In this document: positions 47,098 to 56,409 of the stretch, one piece after another
How the letters are laid out: each line of letters starts with the position of its first letter
Position numbering within the stretch: position 1 is the stretch's first letter
Assembly (NCBI RefSeq): GCF_010501105.1
Contig: NZ_QVMQ01000002.1
Span: 124,001-188,000 of the forward strand
Direction: 5' to 3'
DNA from: Dysgonomonas sp. 511
Lineage (GTDB): Bacteria > Bacteroidota > Bacteroidia > Bacteroidales > Dysgonomonadaceae
DNA length: 64,000 nt
Notes under the pieces: generated by a model
Seen by the model: only the letters and a program-made list of their open reading frames with translations
Databases searched by the model: none
Told to the model about the DNA's origin: nothing
Position numbers and translations under genes: made by a program

Positions 47098-47925
47098 ATG
47101 ATAAAGAAAACAATAATACTAGCTACCTTGCTCCTTGCTCTGTATGGCATAGAAGGAAACGCACAGTGTAAAGTAACCAACAATTACTTTCAGGCGGGCG
47201 AAGTATTGACATACGATTTGTACTTCAGATGGGGAATTACAAATACCAAAGCCGGGACATCTTCGCTGAGAACGACATCGACCAAATACAATGGCAAAGA
47301 TGCTTATAAAATGTCCCTTATAGCCAATTCATCAGGACTGGCAGACAAAATATATAGCCTGGACGATACGCTATCTACCTATACTACCAAAGACCTCACG
47401 CCTCTGGCTTTCCAAAAGTTGGCACACGAAAAAGGCGACTTTACGGATGAAAAGATGACTTATACTTACGGTTCGGGAGGAAATGTAACCGTGAAAACCA
47501 AGCGGGTGAAAAATGGCGAGGTGAAATTTGACGAAACCATAAATGCAAGCTCATGCGTCTACGATATGGTAAGTGTTGTTTTCTATGCACGCACCCTCGA
47601 CTATTCTTCGATGAAGAAAGGTGACGAAAAACGAGTGGACTTCGTATCAGGCAAGAAAAAATCGTACATGATAATAGAGCATCAAGGTATAGAAAGCATA
47701 ACCGCCAACGACGGCAAGGCATACAGTTGTATCAAGCTTGTACTCAGCCTGTCGGCAAATGTGAACAAAAATGCTTTCGACGACAGGACGGAGGCTATGA
47801 AGGTTTACATCACCAACGACAACAACCGCATCCCGGTAAGGCTGGATTCTAAACTAAAACGTGGTTCTACACGCGCCATACTCAAAGGCTACAAAGGCAC
47901 AAAACACGCGGTATCGGCAAAGTAA
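47098..47925 (+). CDS. DUF3108 exported protein
   Basis: 275 residues: signal peptide (MIKKTIILATLLLALYGIEGNAQ), then the DUF3108 pattern FQAGEVLTYDLYFRWGITNTKAG, SLIANSSGLADKIYSLDDTL and a C-terminal NRIPVRLDSKLKRGSTRA. Predicted to be an all-beta LolA-like periplasmic fold. Function unknown. An AAGAAGGAGAA stretch precedes the ATG, an unusually clear ribosome-binding site for this group. Confidence 0.88.
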   Translation: MIKKTIILATLLLALYGIEGNAQCKVTNNYFQAGEVLTYDLYFRWGITNTKAGTSSLRTTSTKYNGKDAYKMSLIANSSGLADKIYSLDDTLSTYTTKDLTPLAFQKLAHEKGDFTDEKMTYTYGSGGNVTVKTKRVKNGEVKFDETINASSCVYDMVSVVFYARTLDYSSMKKGDEKRVDFVSGKKKSYMIIEHQGIESITANDGKAYSCIKLVLSLSANVNKNAFDDRTEAMKVYITNDNNRIPVRLDSKLKRGSTRAILKGYKGTKHAVSAK

Positions 47926-47948
47926 GATAATACGACAACACATATTGG

Positions 47949-47984
47949 AAAAGAGGAACAGCCCCTCGGTTGCTCCTCTTTTGT
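47949..47984. terminator. Bidirectional terminator
   Basis: Stem AAAAGAGGA / TCCTCTTTT (47949-47957, 47974-47982) between convergent genes; T-tracts arise on both strands. Confidence 0.85.
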
Positions 47985-47985
47985 A

Positions 47986-49311
47986 CTATATCCGTTTGTT
48001 CTGCCACCTGCCACGTGTGAGGTATATTACCGAGAATATGAGCAATGGCCCCCAGTAGAACGATTCTACAGCCCAGCACCATGCTACCGACATTTGCTTG
48101 TAGATAACGATCCAAAACATGGCAAACACATAGATAGCCATCGTTATCACTTCAAGGAAAAGGGCAACCTTCGTATTCCCTGTCCCCGATATGGCATTGA
48201 ACGTTACAGTACCCAATGCCGAGAAAGGCAACGATAGCAACAGGACGAAAAGCGGCATCACAGTTTCGCCGATAAGCGACAACTGGTCCTTCGGCGCAAT
48301 GAAGCTGATCCAATATTCGGGAGCAATAACCGTAATACCTATCAGGCACAGGATAATTGCCAGATTGAACAGCGCGATCCGCTTGACCAAAGGCAGCACG
48401 CCTTTTGCATTTCCGGCTCCTATAGTATTCCCCACCAGGGTATTGGCCGTAGTAGCCAAGGCATTCATAGGGATGAAGAAAATCATATAGAAGCTGCGTA
48501 CAAGGTTGGTAATCTTCAGGGCATCTTCCGAATGCTGCTCTATCGCCATAAAGAAGATAAACCATGTAGACATGGATATCAGGTATTGCACCATTGTGAA
48601 CGACGAGATATTCAATATGCTCTTTATCACAGAGAACCTGAACTTCATCTTCACAAACCCGTATTTCTTGAAGTCTACCGTAATCCATGTATAAACAACG
48701 AAGAACAAGACAGATGCTATTTCCGACAATACAGATGCTATCGCCGCCCCTTCTACTCCCCATTCTGGGAAGCCGAAATTGCCGAATATCAACAGGTAGT
48801 CGCCTATAATATTGGTAATAGCCATCACTATTGCATTATATGTCAGCACCTTTGTGCGGGCAACACCCACATAGAATGCACGGAACATGACATTGATAAC
48901 GGCAAAGAAGAATCCGTAGATACGCCACGACAGGTATTTCTCGGTTGCAGCAAATACTTCCGGCGACTTCATAAACTGCCCCAGCACATTCTCCACCATA
49001 AACGACGAGAGGAAAAACAGCATAAGGGCAAACAGCTGCAAGAACATTGCCCCTTGTATCACAATACCTCCGATACGGTTGTAGTTGCCTTCGCCATTGC
49101 GGCGGCTTATCATAATCTGTCCTCCGATACTGAAGCCGAAGCAGATGGTAAAAATGGCTACATAATATATCCCGGCCAACCCGGAAGCACTTTGTTCGAT
49201 ACCGCCTACCCTTCCCAAGAAGAAGGTATCGGTAAGTTGTACTACATTCTGAGCGAGCAACCCTAGCATAATGGGATAACTCACTTTCCATATATCTTTA
49301 TATGAATACAT
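47986..49311 (-). CDS. MATE-family efflux transporter
   Basis: 441 residues with about 12 hydrophobic helices and MATE blocks: YPIMLGLLAQNVVQLTDTFFLGRVGG at the start, GIYYVAIFTICFGFSIGGQIMISRRNG, FGNFGFPEWGVEGAAIASVLSE and TTANTLVGNTIGAGN. It would export drugs or metabolites by Na+ or H+ antiport at the inner membrane; substrate unknown. Downstream of panC-panD with a 62-base gap; probably separate in function. Confidence 0.95.
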   Translation of the reverse strand: MYSYKDIWKVSYPIMLGLLAQNVVQLTDTFFLGRVGGIEQSASGLAGIYYVAIFTICFGFSIGGQIMISRRNGEGNYNRIGGIVIQGAMFLQLFALMLFFLSSFMVENVLGQFMKSPEVFAATEKYLSWRIYGFFFAVINVMFRAFYVGVARTKVLTYNAIVMAITNIIGDYLLIFGNFGFPEWGVEGAAIASVLSEIASVLFFVVYTWITVDFKKYGFVKMKFRFSVIKSILNISSFTMVQYLISMSTWFIFFMAIEQHSEDALKITNLVRSFYMIFFIPMNALATTANTLVGNTIGAGNAKGVLPLVKRIALFNLAIILCLIGITVIAPEYWISFIAPKDQLSLIGETVMPLFVLLLSLPFSALGTVTFNAISGTGNTKVALFLEVITMAIYVFAMFWIVIYKQMSVAWCWAVESFYWGPLLIFSVIYLTRGRWQNKRI

Positions 49312-49373
49312 AATATTTACCCTAGCTACCAGTACTGATAGCCATTAATTTAATAAGCAGAAGCTTGTGAAAT

Positions 49374-49727
49374 TTACTTGATCAGTTTATTGGTCTTTGT
49401 ATCGGGGAAAACAACCCACGGCTTAAAGGTCTTAGCCTCTTCGAAGTCCATCTGGGCATACGACATGATGATGACAATATCGCCCGGCTGAACCTTGCGT
49501 GCCGCCGCCCCGTTGAGGCAGATAGCACCCGAACCTCGTTCGCCTTTTATTACATAAGTTTCGATACGTTCGCCATTGTTGTTGTTCACTATCTGGACTT
49601 TCTCACCTTCTATCAGGTTTACAGCATCCATCAAATCCTCGTCTATAGTGATACTACCTATGTAATTCAAGTTGGCCTCGGTTACTGTAACGCGGTGTAA
49701 CTTCGATTTTACAACTTCTATTATCAT
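49374..49727 (-). CDS. panD: Aspartate 1-decarboxylase
   Basis: Makes beta-alanine for pantothenate. 117 residues. The self-cleavage site is the Gly-Ser bond in [15 protein letters not shown], which produces the pyruvoyl group. [36 protein letters not shown] and [11 protein letters not shown] are conserved. 20 bases downstream of panC, so the two final pantothenate precursors come from one operon. Confidence 0.97.
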   Translation of the reverse strand: MIIEVVKSKLHRVTVTEANLNYIGSITIDEDLMDAVNLIEGEKVQIVNNNNGERIETYVIKGERGSGAICLNGAAARKVQPGDIVIIMSYAQMDFEEAKTFKPWVVFPDTKTNKLIK

Positions 49728-49747
49728 CTTTTCTTTCCTTTATCTAT

Positions 49748-50599
49748 CTACCTTGTATGGTACACAATATTATCAATAAGGCGTACATCGCCACAAAATA
49801 CCGCTATACATCCCACTACATAATCGGAATCATCCCATTCCGGCAGGGTTTGCAAAGTTTCCCCATCTACTATTTCAAAATATTCGACTTCCAGTCCGTC
49901 GAACGAATTGATTGTATCAGTCACCTCTTTTATCGTATCTTCTATCGTCTGGTTAAGATACATTGCCTCGCGGCTCTCCAGCAACGTTTTATATATATTG
50001 GCGGCAACAGCCCGTTGCTCCCCTGTAAGCCGTTCGTTGCGGCTGCTCATCGCCAATCCGCTAGCCTCGCGAATAATAGGCATCGGCACTATCTGTACCG
50101 GCATATCCAATTGCTTGACCATGGCACGGACGATGGCTAATTGCTGGAAATCCTTCTCTCCGAAATATGCCTTATCCGGCTTCACTATATCAAAAAGGCG
50201 GCTGACTACTTGTGCCACCCCGTTGAAATGCCCGGGACGATGTTTTCCTTCCATCACCTTATCCAGTTGTCCGAAATCGAACTGACGGGTATCGGGTTCC
50301 GGATATATCTCTGTTACCGAAGGGGCGAAGATAATATCAACACCAGCCTGCGCCAGATATTCACTGTCGCGCTCAAGAGTCCTTGGATATTTCTCCAGAT
50401 CCTCCTTATTGTTGAACTGGGTGGGATTGACAAAAATGCTGACAACGCATATATCGTTTTCGGCAATGCACTTCTCTGCCAGAGACAAATGTCCCCGGTG
50501 CAAAGCACCCATAGTAGGAACAAAGCCGATGCTCTTGCCTTGCAGGCGCAGTTCCGACAATTGTTCTTCCAGTTCTTTTATTGTTTTTACCAGTTTCAT
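49748..50599 (-). CDS. panC: Pantothenate synthetase
   Basis: Joins pantoate and beta-alanine using ATP. 283 residues from the ATG at 50599 ([13 protein letters not shown]), chosen over an upstream ATG at 50632 that adds 11 unlikely residues. Motifs: [16 protein letters not shown] (HxGH nucleotide motif), [33 protein letters not shown] and [15 protein letters not shown] (KMSKS-like). Operon with panD. Confidence 0.97.
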   Translation of the reverse strand: MKLVKTIKELEEQLSELRLQGKSIGFVPTMGALHRGHLSLAEKCIAENDICVVSIFVNPTQFNNKEDLEKYPRTLERDSEYLAQAGVDIIFAPSVTEIYPEPDTRQFDFGQLDKVMEGKHRPGHFNGVAQVVSRLFDIVKPDKAYFGEKDFQQLAIVRAMVKQLDMPVQIVPMPIIREASGLAMSSRNERLTGEQRAVAANIYKTLLESREAMYLNQTIEDTIKEVTDTINSFDGLEVEYFEIVDGETLQTLPEWDDSDYVVGCIAVFCGDVRLIDNIVYHTR

Positions 50600-50846
50600 C
50601 TTACCCAAATAATAAAAACGGATACAAAGCAAGTAAATATTTATGGAATCTCGAAATAATCGGCAGATTTTGTTTAGCCTATTAACGAAAGAAAAGAGAA
50701 AGAAAAGCTATGGCAAGAGTTAAAAAAACGAGATGTATTCCGTGGTCAATTATCATTGTTATATATCGGGCATATCTGCCTTTTCTATAAATGTTAACAA
50801 TTAGATTAAAAGCAGATTCGTTTCTTTCAATTATTTTTGACAAAAG

Positions 50847-50854
50847 TATCTTTG
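50847..50854 (+). promoter_or_regulatory. Candidate -7 box TATCTTTG for dinB
   Basis: TAnnTTTG match that ends 8 bases before the ATG at 50863, which implies a very short leader. This also argues against an upstream in-frame start at 50791. Confidence 0.5.
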
Positions 50855-50862
50855 GCCGACCT

Positions 50863-51945
50863 ATGCGAAAAATTATCCACATAGACATGGATGCCTTCTA
50901 TGCATCTATCGAACAGCGCGACAATCCCCAATACCGGGGAAAGCCCGTTGCTGTAGGATATGCCGGCCCGCGCGGAGTGGTAGCGGCTGCCAGCTACGAA
51001 GCGCGCAGATATGGAGTAAGGTCGGCTATGGCATCGAAAACAGCATTGAAGAAGTGTCCGCACCTGATATTTGTTTCTTCGCGTTTCGACGTGTACAGGG
51101 CAGTATCGAGGCAGATAATGGCTATTTTCCACGAATATACCGACATAGTAGAACCCTTATCGCTGGACGAGGCCTATCTCGATGTCACCGAAAACCACAA
51201 AGGGATAGCTTCAGCCACACAAATAGCAAAAGAAATAAAGCAAAAGATACTCGACAGCACCCAGTTAACCGCCTCGGCAGGAGTATCTTTCAACAAATTT
51301 CTGGCAAAGATCGCGTCCGACCAGAATAAACCCAACGGGCTTTTTGTTGTTAAACCTAACAGAGCCGAACTATTTGTAGAATCGCTCGCCATAGAGCAAT
51401 TCCCCGGAGTGGGCAAAGTCACCGTCAAGCGGATGCAGCAATTAGGCATCAGGAATGGATGGGACTTGAAACAAAAATCGGAAAACGAACTGGTCGCCAA
51501 CTTCGGAAAGATGGGGCATATATTCTATATGAACGCGCGAGCAATAGACGACCGGCAGGTAGAATGGCTACGAATAAGGAAATCCATCAGTTCCGAAACC
51601 ACATTCGAAAAGGATATAGACAATATTGACGAACTGGCTGTGATACTCGACAGTGTGGCCAAAGACGCTTTCGAAGATGTAAAGAAGAAGAATTTCAAAG
51701 GGCGGACAATAACATTGAAAATAAAATATGCCGATTTCAAAACAATCACCCGCAGCAAAACACTCCAGCATACTGTCGACGACTACGAAACCTTCTATAA
51801 AACAGGCTTCGAACTTTTGCAAGGTATAGACTTAAGCCCCAAAGTGAGGCTTATAGGTCTGGGGCTGAAAAACAATGAGCCCGAAACCAATTGGGGCGAA
51901 GCAGTACAATTGCGGATCAATTTTGACGGCAAACAGGAGCATTAG
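50863..51945 (+). CDS. dinB: DNA polymerase IV (Y family)
   Basis: Error-prone translesion polymerase. 360 residues from the ATG at 50863 (MRKIIHIDMDAFYASIEQRD). Active-site acidic residues are in HIDMDAFYASIE and EPLSLDEAYLDV; VAVGYAGPRGVVAAASYEAR is the finger motif. The helix-hairpin-helix block FPGVGKVTVKRMQQLGI and a C-terminal little-finger domain follow. No beta-clamp motif was clearly placed at the end. No LexA gene or clear SOS box was seen next to it. Confidence 0.96.
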   Translation: MRKIIHIDMDAFYASIEQRDNPQYRGKPVAVGYAGPRGVVAAASYEARRYGVRSAMASKTALKKCPHLIFVSSRFDVYRAVSRQIMAIFHEYTDIVEPLSLDEAYLDVTENHKGIASATQIAKEIKQKILDSTQLTASAGVSFNKFLAKIASDQNKPNGLFVVKPNRAELFVESLAIEQFPGVGKVTVKRMQQLGIRNGWDLKQKSENELVANFGKMGHIFYMNARAIDDRQVEWLRIRKSISSETTFEKDIDNIDELAVILDSVAKDAFEDVKKKNFKGRTITLKIKYADFKTITRSKTLQHTVDDYETFYKTGFELLQGIDLSPKVRLIGLGLKNNEPETNWGEAVQLRINFDGKQEH

Positions 51946-51980
51946 ACCCCAAAAGCCTTTAATTATACAGATAAAGTAAT

Positions 51981-51988
51981 TACATTTG
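51981..51988 (+). promoter_or_regulatory. Candidate -7 box TACATTTG for the small protein-tadA pair
   Basis: TAnnTTTG match only 8 bases before the ATG at 51997, so the transcript may be leaderless or start at the later Met15 of the small protein. Confidence 0.45.
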
Positions 51989-51996
51989 CAGCAATA

Positions 51997-52209
51997 ATGC
52001 AGAAGAAGAAAGGACAACATAGCAAACGGACAAAGCAGATGATATTCTCGCTCAACGAGGAAGAATATGCTGTAATATGCTCTTATATAAAGAAATATAA
52101 GATAGAAAACCGTTCGCGTTGGTGCAGGGAAACAATCATAACCCATGTATTGAAAACCCTGGATCAAGACTACCCTACCCTCTTCGAAGAAAACGAAATG
52201 CGCCGATGA
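51997..52209 (+). CDS. Small hypothetical protein coupled to tadA
   Basis: 70 residues, basic at the N-terminus (MQKKKGQHSKRTKQ) and helical afterwards (FSLNEEEYAVICSYIKKYKIE, RSRWCRETIITHVLKTL). The second half resembles ribbon-helix-helix-like or plasmid-mobilisation-type small proteins, but I cannot assign a family. The TGA stop overlaps the tadA ATG as ATGA, a strong sign of translational coupling and that the ORF is real. Confidence 0.65.
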   Translation: MQKKKGQHSKRTKQMIFSLNEEEYAVICSYIKKYKIENRSRWCRETIITHVLKTLDQDYPTLFEENEMRR

Positions 52210-52652
52210 CCACAGCCTTGCTCAACGATGAATATTATATGCGCCAGGCTTTGAACGAAGCACGCATGGCTTTCGAAAAAGACGAAGTGCCTATAGGGGC
52301 AGTCATCGTATGCAAAGGACGCATAATAGCACGGGCACACAACCTCACAGAAACACTGAACGACGTGACAGCACATGCCGAAATGCAGGCTATCACTGCT
52401 GCAGCAAATGTATTGGGAGGAAAATACCTTACCGGTTGCACCCTTTATGTAACGGTAGAGCCCTGCCCCATGTGTGCAGGCGGACTGCTTTGGTCGCAAA
52501 TACCGGCTATTGTATATGGTGCAAAGGATGAGAAAAGAGGCTACTCTATCTATAATCCGGTTATACTTCATCCTAAAACAACTATAACAAAAGGAGTATT
52601 AGAAGAAGAGTGCGCTTCTTTGATGAAAAATTTTTTCAAACTAAAAAGGTGA
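52206..52652 (+). CDS. tadA: tRNA-specific adenosine deaminase / nucleoside deaminase
   Basis: Converts adenosine-34 to inosine in tRNA-Arg. 148 residues from the ATG at 52206 (MTTALLNDEYYMRQALNEA), where ATGA overlaps the upstream stop; an in-frame ATG at 52119 is inside the upstream gene. Zinc-binding and catalytic motifs: TAHAEMQAI (HAE) and EPCPMCAGGLLWSQ (PCxxC). VPIGAVIVCKG and LTETLNDVTAHAE are typical TadA. Guanine deaminase is a less likely alternative. Confidence 0.93.
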   Translation: MTTALLNDEYYMRQALNEARMAFEKDEVPIGAVIVCKGRIIARAHNLTETLNDVTAHAEMQAITAAANVLGGKYLTGCTLYVTVEPCPMCAGGLLWSQIPAIVYGAKDEKRGYSIYNPVILHPKTTITKGVLEEECASLMKNFFKLKR

Positions 52653-52798
52653 TTATAAATACATTAAATAGACTACATACTTTATTTAACTTTTATTTAG
52701 AGTGCAATATGCAGCGTGGCATATAAATTGGAATCTATTGTAATGTAACTAGTGTAAGTTGAAGTTTATCGTTAAGCTTATTTTAAAACTAAAAGATT

Positions 52799-53557
52799 AT
52801 GAGAAAGTATTGGAGACTATTTTCAGCATTGGTCTTATCATTAAGCTTGGCAGCAGGGTTAGCCTCCTGCTCCGATGATGACGGATATTCGTTAGGTAAA
52901 TATTGGGAATCTATCGTGACAGTCAACAAAGTAGGCGACAACACATACGATTTCACGCTCGACAACGGCAAAAAACTTTGGGTAGCAGCCCCTGCGGGAT
53001 TAAACCTGAAACCCAAATACGGAAGAGCGATAATTAACTATACAATACTATCTGACAAAATAGACGGATACGACCATTACATCAGACTGAACGGGTTCTA
53101 TGACGTTTTGACCAAACCGGTAATTTACATTGCCGAAGATGACGAAATAAAGCAGGACAGCATCGGGTACGACCCTATAAAAGTCCATGCGATATGGGAA
53201 GGCGGCGGTTTCCTCAATATCTATTTCGGGTTCAATGCCGGGGGATATGAATCGCACATGGTAAACCTTGTAACGGCAAAAGAAGATTTCGGAGCAAATG
53301 ACGAAATACCCGAATTGGCATTCAGGCACAACGTAAACGGCGACAAGGAAAACCATGCAGCAAATGCGTACGCCTCATTCGACCTGAAACCATATATAGT
53401 TGCCGGAAAAGACAAGGCCACACTAAAAATATCGTGGAAAGACTTCGATGGCGAAGTAAAGAGCAAGATAATAGAATACAAATTCGACAATGAGGATGCA
53501 CCTCTCGCAAATGAGATTACACCTCAAGCAGAAGATACTAACCTGAATATTTATTAA
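52799..53557 (+). CDS. NigD-like lipoprotein
   Basis: 252 residues; lipobox GLASC (Cys24) followed by SDDDGYSLGKYWESI, the NigD start. An OB-type beta domain (~35-120; YDFTLDNGKKLWVAAPAG) and a C-terminal beta domain (~125-250; KVHAIWEGGGFLNIYFGF) follow. NigD proteins belong to Bacteroides nig-type immunity/surface loci, but many, like this one, are solitary with unknown roles. Own terminator downstream. Confidence 0.9.
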   Translation: MRKYWRLFSALVLSLSLAAGLASCSDDDGYSLGKYWESIVTVNKVGDNTYDFTLDNGKKLWVAAPAGLNLKPKYGRAIINYTILSDKIDGYDHYIRLNGFYDVLTKPVIYIAEDDEIKQDSIGYDPIKVHAIWEGGGFLNIYFGFNAGGYESHMVNLVTAKEDFGANDEIPELAFRHNVNGDKENHAANAYASFDLKPYIVAGKDKATLKISWKDFDGEVKSKIIEYKFDNEDAPLANEITPQAEDTNLNIY

Positions 53558-53578
53558 TATTCTTTTTGATTTCCTTTC

Positions 53579-53616
53579 AAAAAAGAGAGCTCGGGAGAGT
53601 TCTCTTTTTGTTTTTT
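53579..53616 (+). terminator. Intrinsic terminator of the NigD-like gene
   Basis: Stem AAAAGAGA / TCTCTTTT (53581-53588 and 53601-53608 approximately) followed by TGTTTTTTG. Confidence 0.85.
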
Positions 53617-53670
53617 GAACATATTAAGACTTTTTCCTAACCGTAAGGCATATATTCATCAAAAAAGATG

Positions 53671-53678
53671 TATTTTTG
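53671..53678 (+). promoter_or_regulatory. Candidate -7 box TATTTTTG for fur
   Basis: TAnnTTTG match 21 bases before the ATG at 53700. It overlaps an earlier in-frame ATG at 53676, which therefore cannot be the usual start. Confidence 0.6.
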
Positions 53679-53699
53679 TTTGCCACTGATTTTAAATAC

Positions 53700-54212
53700 A
53701 TGGACAATTCGAAGCTTAAAGAACAAGTCAAAAACGAATTTACAGATTACCTCAATCTGCATAAACATCGTAAGACCCCCGAAAGATATGCCATACTCGA
53801 CCATATCTATTCTACAAAAGGGCATTTCGACATGGACTCGCTTTACAATGTCATGAAAGAATCAACATTCAGGGTCAGCCGTGCCACTCTATACAACACT
53901 ATCGAGTTGCTTCTCGATTGCGGATTGGTAGTCAAGCACCAGTTTGGAGCCAATGTGTCGCAATACGAAAGAGCATATGGTAATGAAAACCACGACCATA
54001 TGATATGCCTCAATTGCGGAGAGGTAAAAGAACACAAAAACGGCAACCTGTTTACACCGGCACAGCAAAAAAAGCTGCAACGCTTCAAAATAAGCTATTA
54101 CAGCATGTACATATACGGCACATGCAGCAAATGCCTGCGGGCAAAAAAAGCAGAAGAAAAAAAGAGCAACAAAATAACTGATAACAAAAACACCCGTACA
54201 AAAAAGAAATGA
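53700..54212 (+). CDS. Fur-family metal-responsive repressor
   Basis: 170 residues from the ATG at 53700. The winged helix (TPERYAILDHIYSTKGHFDMDSLY, RVSRATLYNTIELLLDCGLV) carries the Fur family contacts, and metal ligands lie in NENHDHMICLNCGEV and a C-terminal TCSKC; the first CxxC and last CxxC could bind structural zinc. A Lys-rich tail ends the protein. Fur (iron), PerR (peroxide) or Zur cannot be told apart from this alone. Its stop overlaps purA by four bases (ATGA), so purA is in the same transcript. Confidence 0.88.
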   Translation: MDNSKLKEQVKNEFTDYLNLHKHRKTPERYAILDHIYSTKGHFDMDSLYNVMKESTFRVSRATLYNTIELLLDCGLVVKHQFGANVSQYERAYGNENHDHMICLNCGEVKEHKNGNLFTPAQQKKLQRFKISYYSMYIYGTCSKCLRAKKAEEKKSNKITDNKNTRTKKK

Positions 54213-55477
54213 AACTAGATGTATTGCTAGGTCTGCAATGGGGCGACGAAGGTAAAGGAAAAATAGTAGATGTACTGACTCCCGAATACGAAATCATTGC
54301 GCGTTTTCAAGGAGGGCCAAACGCCGGACATACCCTCGAATTTGAAGGAAAGAAATATATATTACGTTCTGTACCTTCCGGAATATTCCAGGGAAACAAA
54401 ATCAATATAATCGGGAACGGCGTAGTACTCGACCCTGCCCTTTTCAAAGGAGAGATTGAGTCGCTCGAAGCTTCGGGGCACGACCTGAGGAAACGACTCC
54501 TTATATCGAAGAAAGCCCACCTCATACTGCCTACCCACCGCCTGCTCGATGCCTGCTACGAAGCGGCAAAAGGCGACTCGAAGATAGGCACCACCGGCAA
54601 AGGCATCGGCCCTACATATACCGACAAGATTAGCCGCAACGGCCTGCGTATAGGCGATATACTATACAACTTTGACGAAAAATATACCCAGGCAAAAAAC
54701 AAACACCTGAAAATACTGGAGCAGCACGGCTACGACACCGGCAAGCTAGCCGAAATAGAAAAAGAATGGTTTGCAGGAATAGATAAGCTCAAGACATTCA
54801 CATTCATAGATAGCGAACATTATATCAACAATGCGATAAAGCAAGACAAAAAGATACTTGCCGAAGGCGCACAGGGAACGATGCTCGATATAGATTTCGG
54901 TTCGTACCCATTCGTAACATCGTCGAACACCATCTCTGCCGGAGCGTGTACAGGCTTGGGCATAGCACCGCAACAAGTAGGCGAAGTATATGGTATCTTC
55001 AAGGCATATTGCACCCGTGTAGGAAGCGGCCCTTTCCCTACCGAACTATTCGACGAGACAGGCGATAACCTTCGCAAATACGGGTTCGAGTTCGGATCGG
55101 TAACAGGACGTCCGCGCCGTTGCGGATGGATAGACCTCGTAGCCCTACGCTATGCTATAATGGTAGACGGTGTAACACGCCTAATAATGATGAAAAGTGA
55201 TGTGCTCGACACATTCGACACCATCAAGGCCTGCACAGCCTATGAAATAAACGGCGAAAAGACCACAGAGTTCCCATTCGAAATAGACGACAATAACATA
55301 AAGCCTGTATATGTGGAAATGAAAGGCTGGCAGACCGATATGACAAAAATGCGCAGCGAAAGCGAGTTTCCCGCTGAGTTCAACGCCTACGTATCGTTCC
55401 TCGAGAAAGAATTGGAAGTGCCGATCAGCATAGTTTCTATCGGGCCTGATAGGGAACAGACAATAATAAGAAAATAA
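54209..55477 (+). CDS. purA: Adenylosuccinate synthetase
   Basis: Condenses IMP and aspartate using GTP in AMP synthesis. 422 residues; signature LGLQWGDEGKGKIVD with the P-loop-like GDEGKGK, QGGPNAGHT, GTTGKGIGPTYTDK, ILAEGAQGTMLDIDFGSYPF and TGRPRRCGWIDL. Full length. Translationally coupled to fur. With purB at 61116, the window holds both AMP-specific steps. Confidence 0.98.
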   Translation: MKLDVLLGLQWGDEGKGKIVDVLTPEYEIIARFQGGPNAGHTLEFEGKKYILRSVPSGIFQGNKINIIGNGVVLDPALFKGEIESLEASGHDLRKRLLISKKAHLILPTHRLLDACYEAAKGDSKIGTTGKGIGPTYTDKISRNGLRIGDILYNFDEKYTQAKNKHLKILEQHGYDTGKLAEIEKEWFAGIDKLKTFTFIDSEHYINNAIKQDKKILAEGAQGTMLDIDFGSYPFVTSSNTISAGACTGLGIAPQQVGEVYGIFKAYCTRVGSGPFPTELFDETGDNLRKYGFEFGSVTGRPRRCGWIDLVALRYAIMVDGVTRLIMMKSDVLDTFDTIKACTAYEINGEKTTEFPFEIDDNNIKPVYVEMKGWQTDMTKMRSESEFPAEFNAYVSFLEKELEVPISIVSIGPDREQTIIRK

Positions 55478-55506
55478 GAATAATAAATCTTAAATAAAAA
55501 TTTGCG

Positions 55507-55546
55507 AATGTGCCGGTTGGAAACAATTGGCACATTTTTTGTGTTT
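55507..55546 (+). terminator. Intrinsic terminator of fur-purA
   Basis: Stem AATGTGCC / GGCACATT (55507-55514, 55529-55536) followed by six T residues. Confidence 0.92.
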
Positions 55547-55590
55547 TAGTTTATAAAAAAAAGTAAAAACACTTTAAAACAAATATTTAT

Positions 55591-56274
55591 ATGATGGCAG
55601 GATGGATATTAATGATTTTGATTGCAGTAGTAGGAGGTATTGTTTCGCAAATGCTGAAAAGCCGATTCAATAAATACTCCCGGATACCGCTCTCCAATGG
55701 AATGACAGGACGCGACGTGGCCGAAAAAATGCTTCACGACAATGGTATATACGACGTAAAGGTAATCTCTACGCCCGGCATGCTTACCGACCACTACAAC
55801 CCAGCTAACAAGACCGTAAACCTCAGCGACAATGTATTTTCGAGCAACAGTGTTGCCGCTGCCGCCGTTGCCGCCCACGAATGCGGTCATGCCGTACAGC
55901 ATGCCCACGAATACGGGCCTTTGAAGATGCGTTCGGCACTGGTGCCTGTAGTCAGCTTCGCCTCCAATTGGGTAATGTGGGTTCTGCTGGCAGGTATTTT
56001 CCTTATCAATTATTTCCCAGCCCTTATATGGATCGGCATAGGACTATTTGCCCTTACCACTATTTTTAGTTTCGTCACCCTTCCGGTAGAGATCAATGCC
56101 AGCCAACGCGCACTAGCATGGCTCAACAGTGCAGGCATCACCAATACCAGTAACCACGACATGGCCAAAGACGCCCTCAAATGGGCAGCATACACATATG
56201 TAGTAGCGGCAGTCAGTTCGCTGGTGACGCTTATATACTACATAATGATAGCATTAAGCGGACGCCGTAATTAA
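55591..56274 (+). CDS. Membrane zinc metallopeptidase, YugP type (PF04298)
   Basis: 227 residues: an N-terminal transmembrane helix (MMAGWILMILIAVVGGIV), a cytoplasmic-side domain with NGMTGRDVAEKMLHDNGIYDV, the zinc motif AAHECGHAVQHA (HExxH), then two or three C-terminal hydrophobic helices. This is the neutral zinc metallopeptidase family with unknown substrate, thought to act in membrane protein quality control. Monocistronic, with a terminator downstream. Confidence 0.92.
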   Translation: MMAGWILMILIAVVGGIVSQMLKSRFNKYSRIPLSNGMTGRDVAEKMLHDNGIYDVKVISTPGMLTDHYNPANKTVNLSDNVFSSNSVAAAAVAAHECGHAVQHAHEYGPLKMRSALVPVVSFASNWVMWVLLAGIFLINYFPALIWIGIGLFALTTIFSFVTLPVEINASQRALAWLNSAGITNTSNHDMAKDALKWAAYTYVVAAVSSLVTLIYYIMIALSGRRN

Positions 56275-56293
56275 AACACTCACAGAATAATAT

Positions 56294-56326
56294 AGAGAGC
56301 AATCTTATAGGGTTGCTCTCCTTTTA
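56294..56326 (+). terminator. Intrinsic terminator of the YugP-type gene
   Basis: Stem GAGAGCAA / TTGCTCTC (56295-56302, 56313-56320) followed by CTTTTATCC. Confidence 0.85.
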
Positions 56327-56363
56327 TCCTGTCCGCAATATTAAAAAAACCGGCAGGAATATT

Positions 56364-56371
56364 TATCTTTG
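56364..56371 (+). promoter_or_regulatory. Candidate -7 box TATCTTTG for the phosphoesterase pair
   Basis: TAnnTTTG match 38 bases before the ATG at 56410. Confidence 0.6.
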
Positions 56372-56409
56372 CAACTTGCCGAAACAGAATATACTATAAA
56401 CAAACCCTG

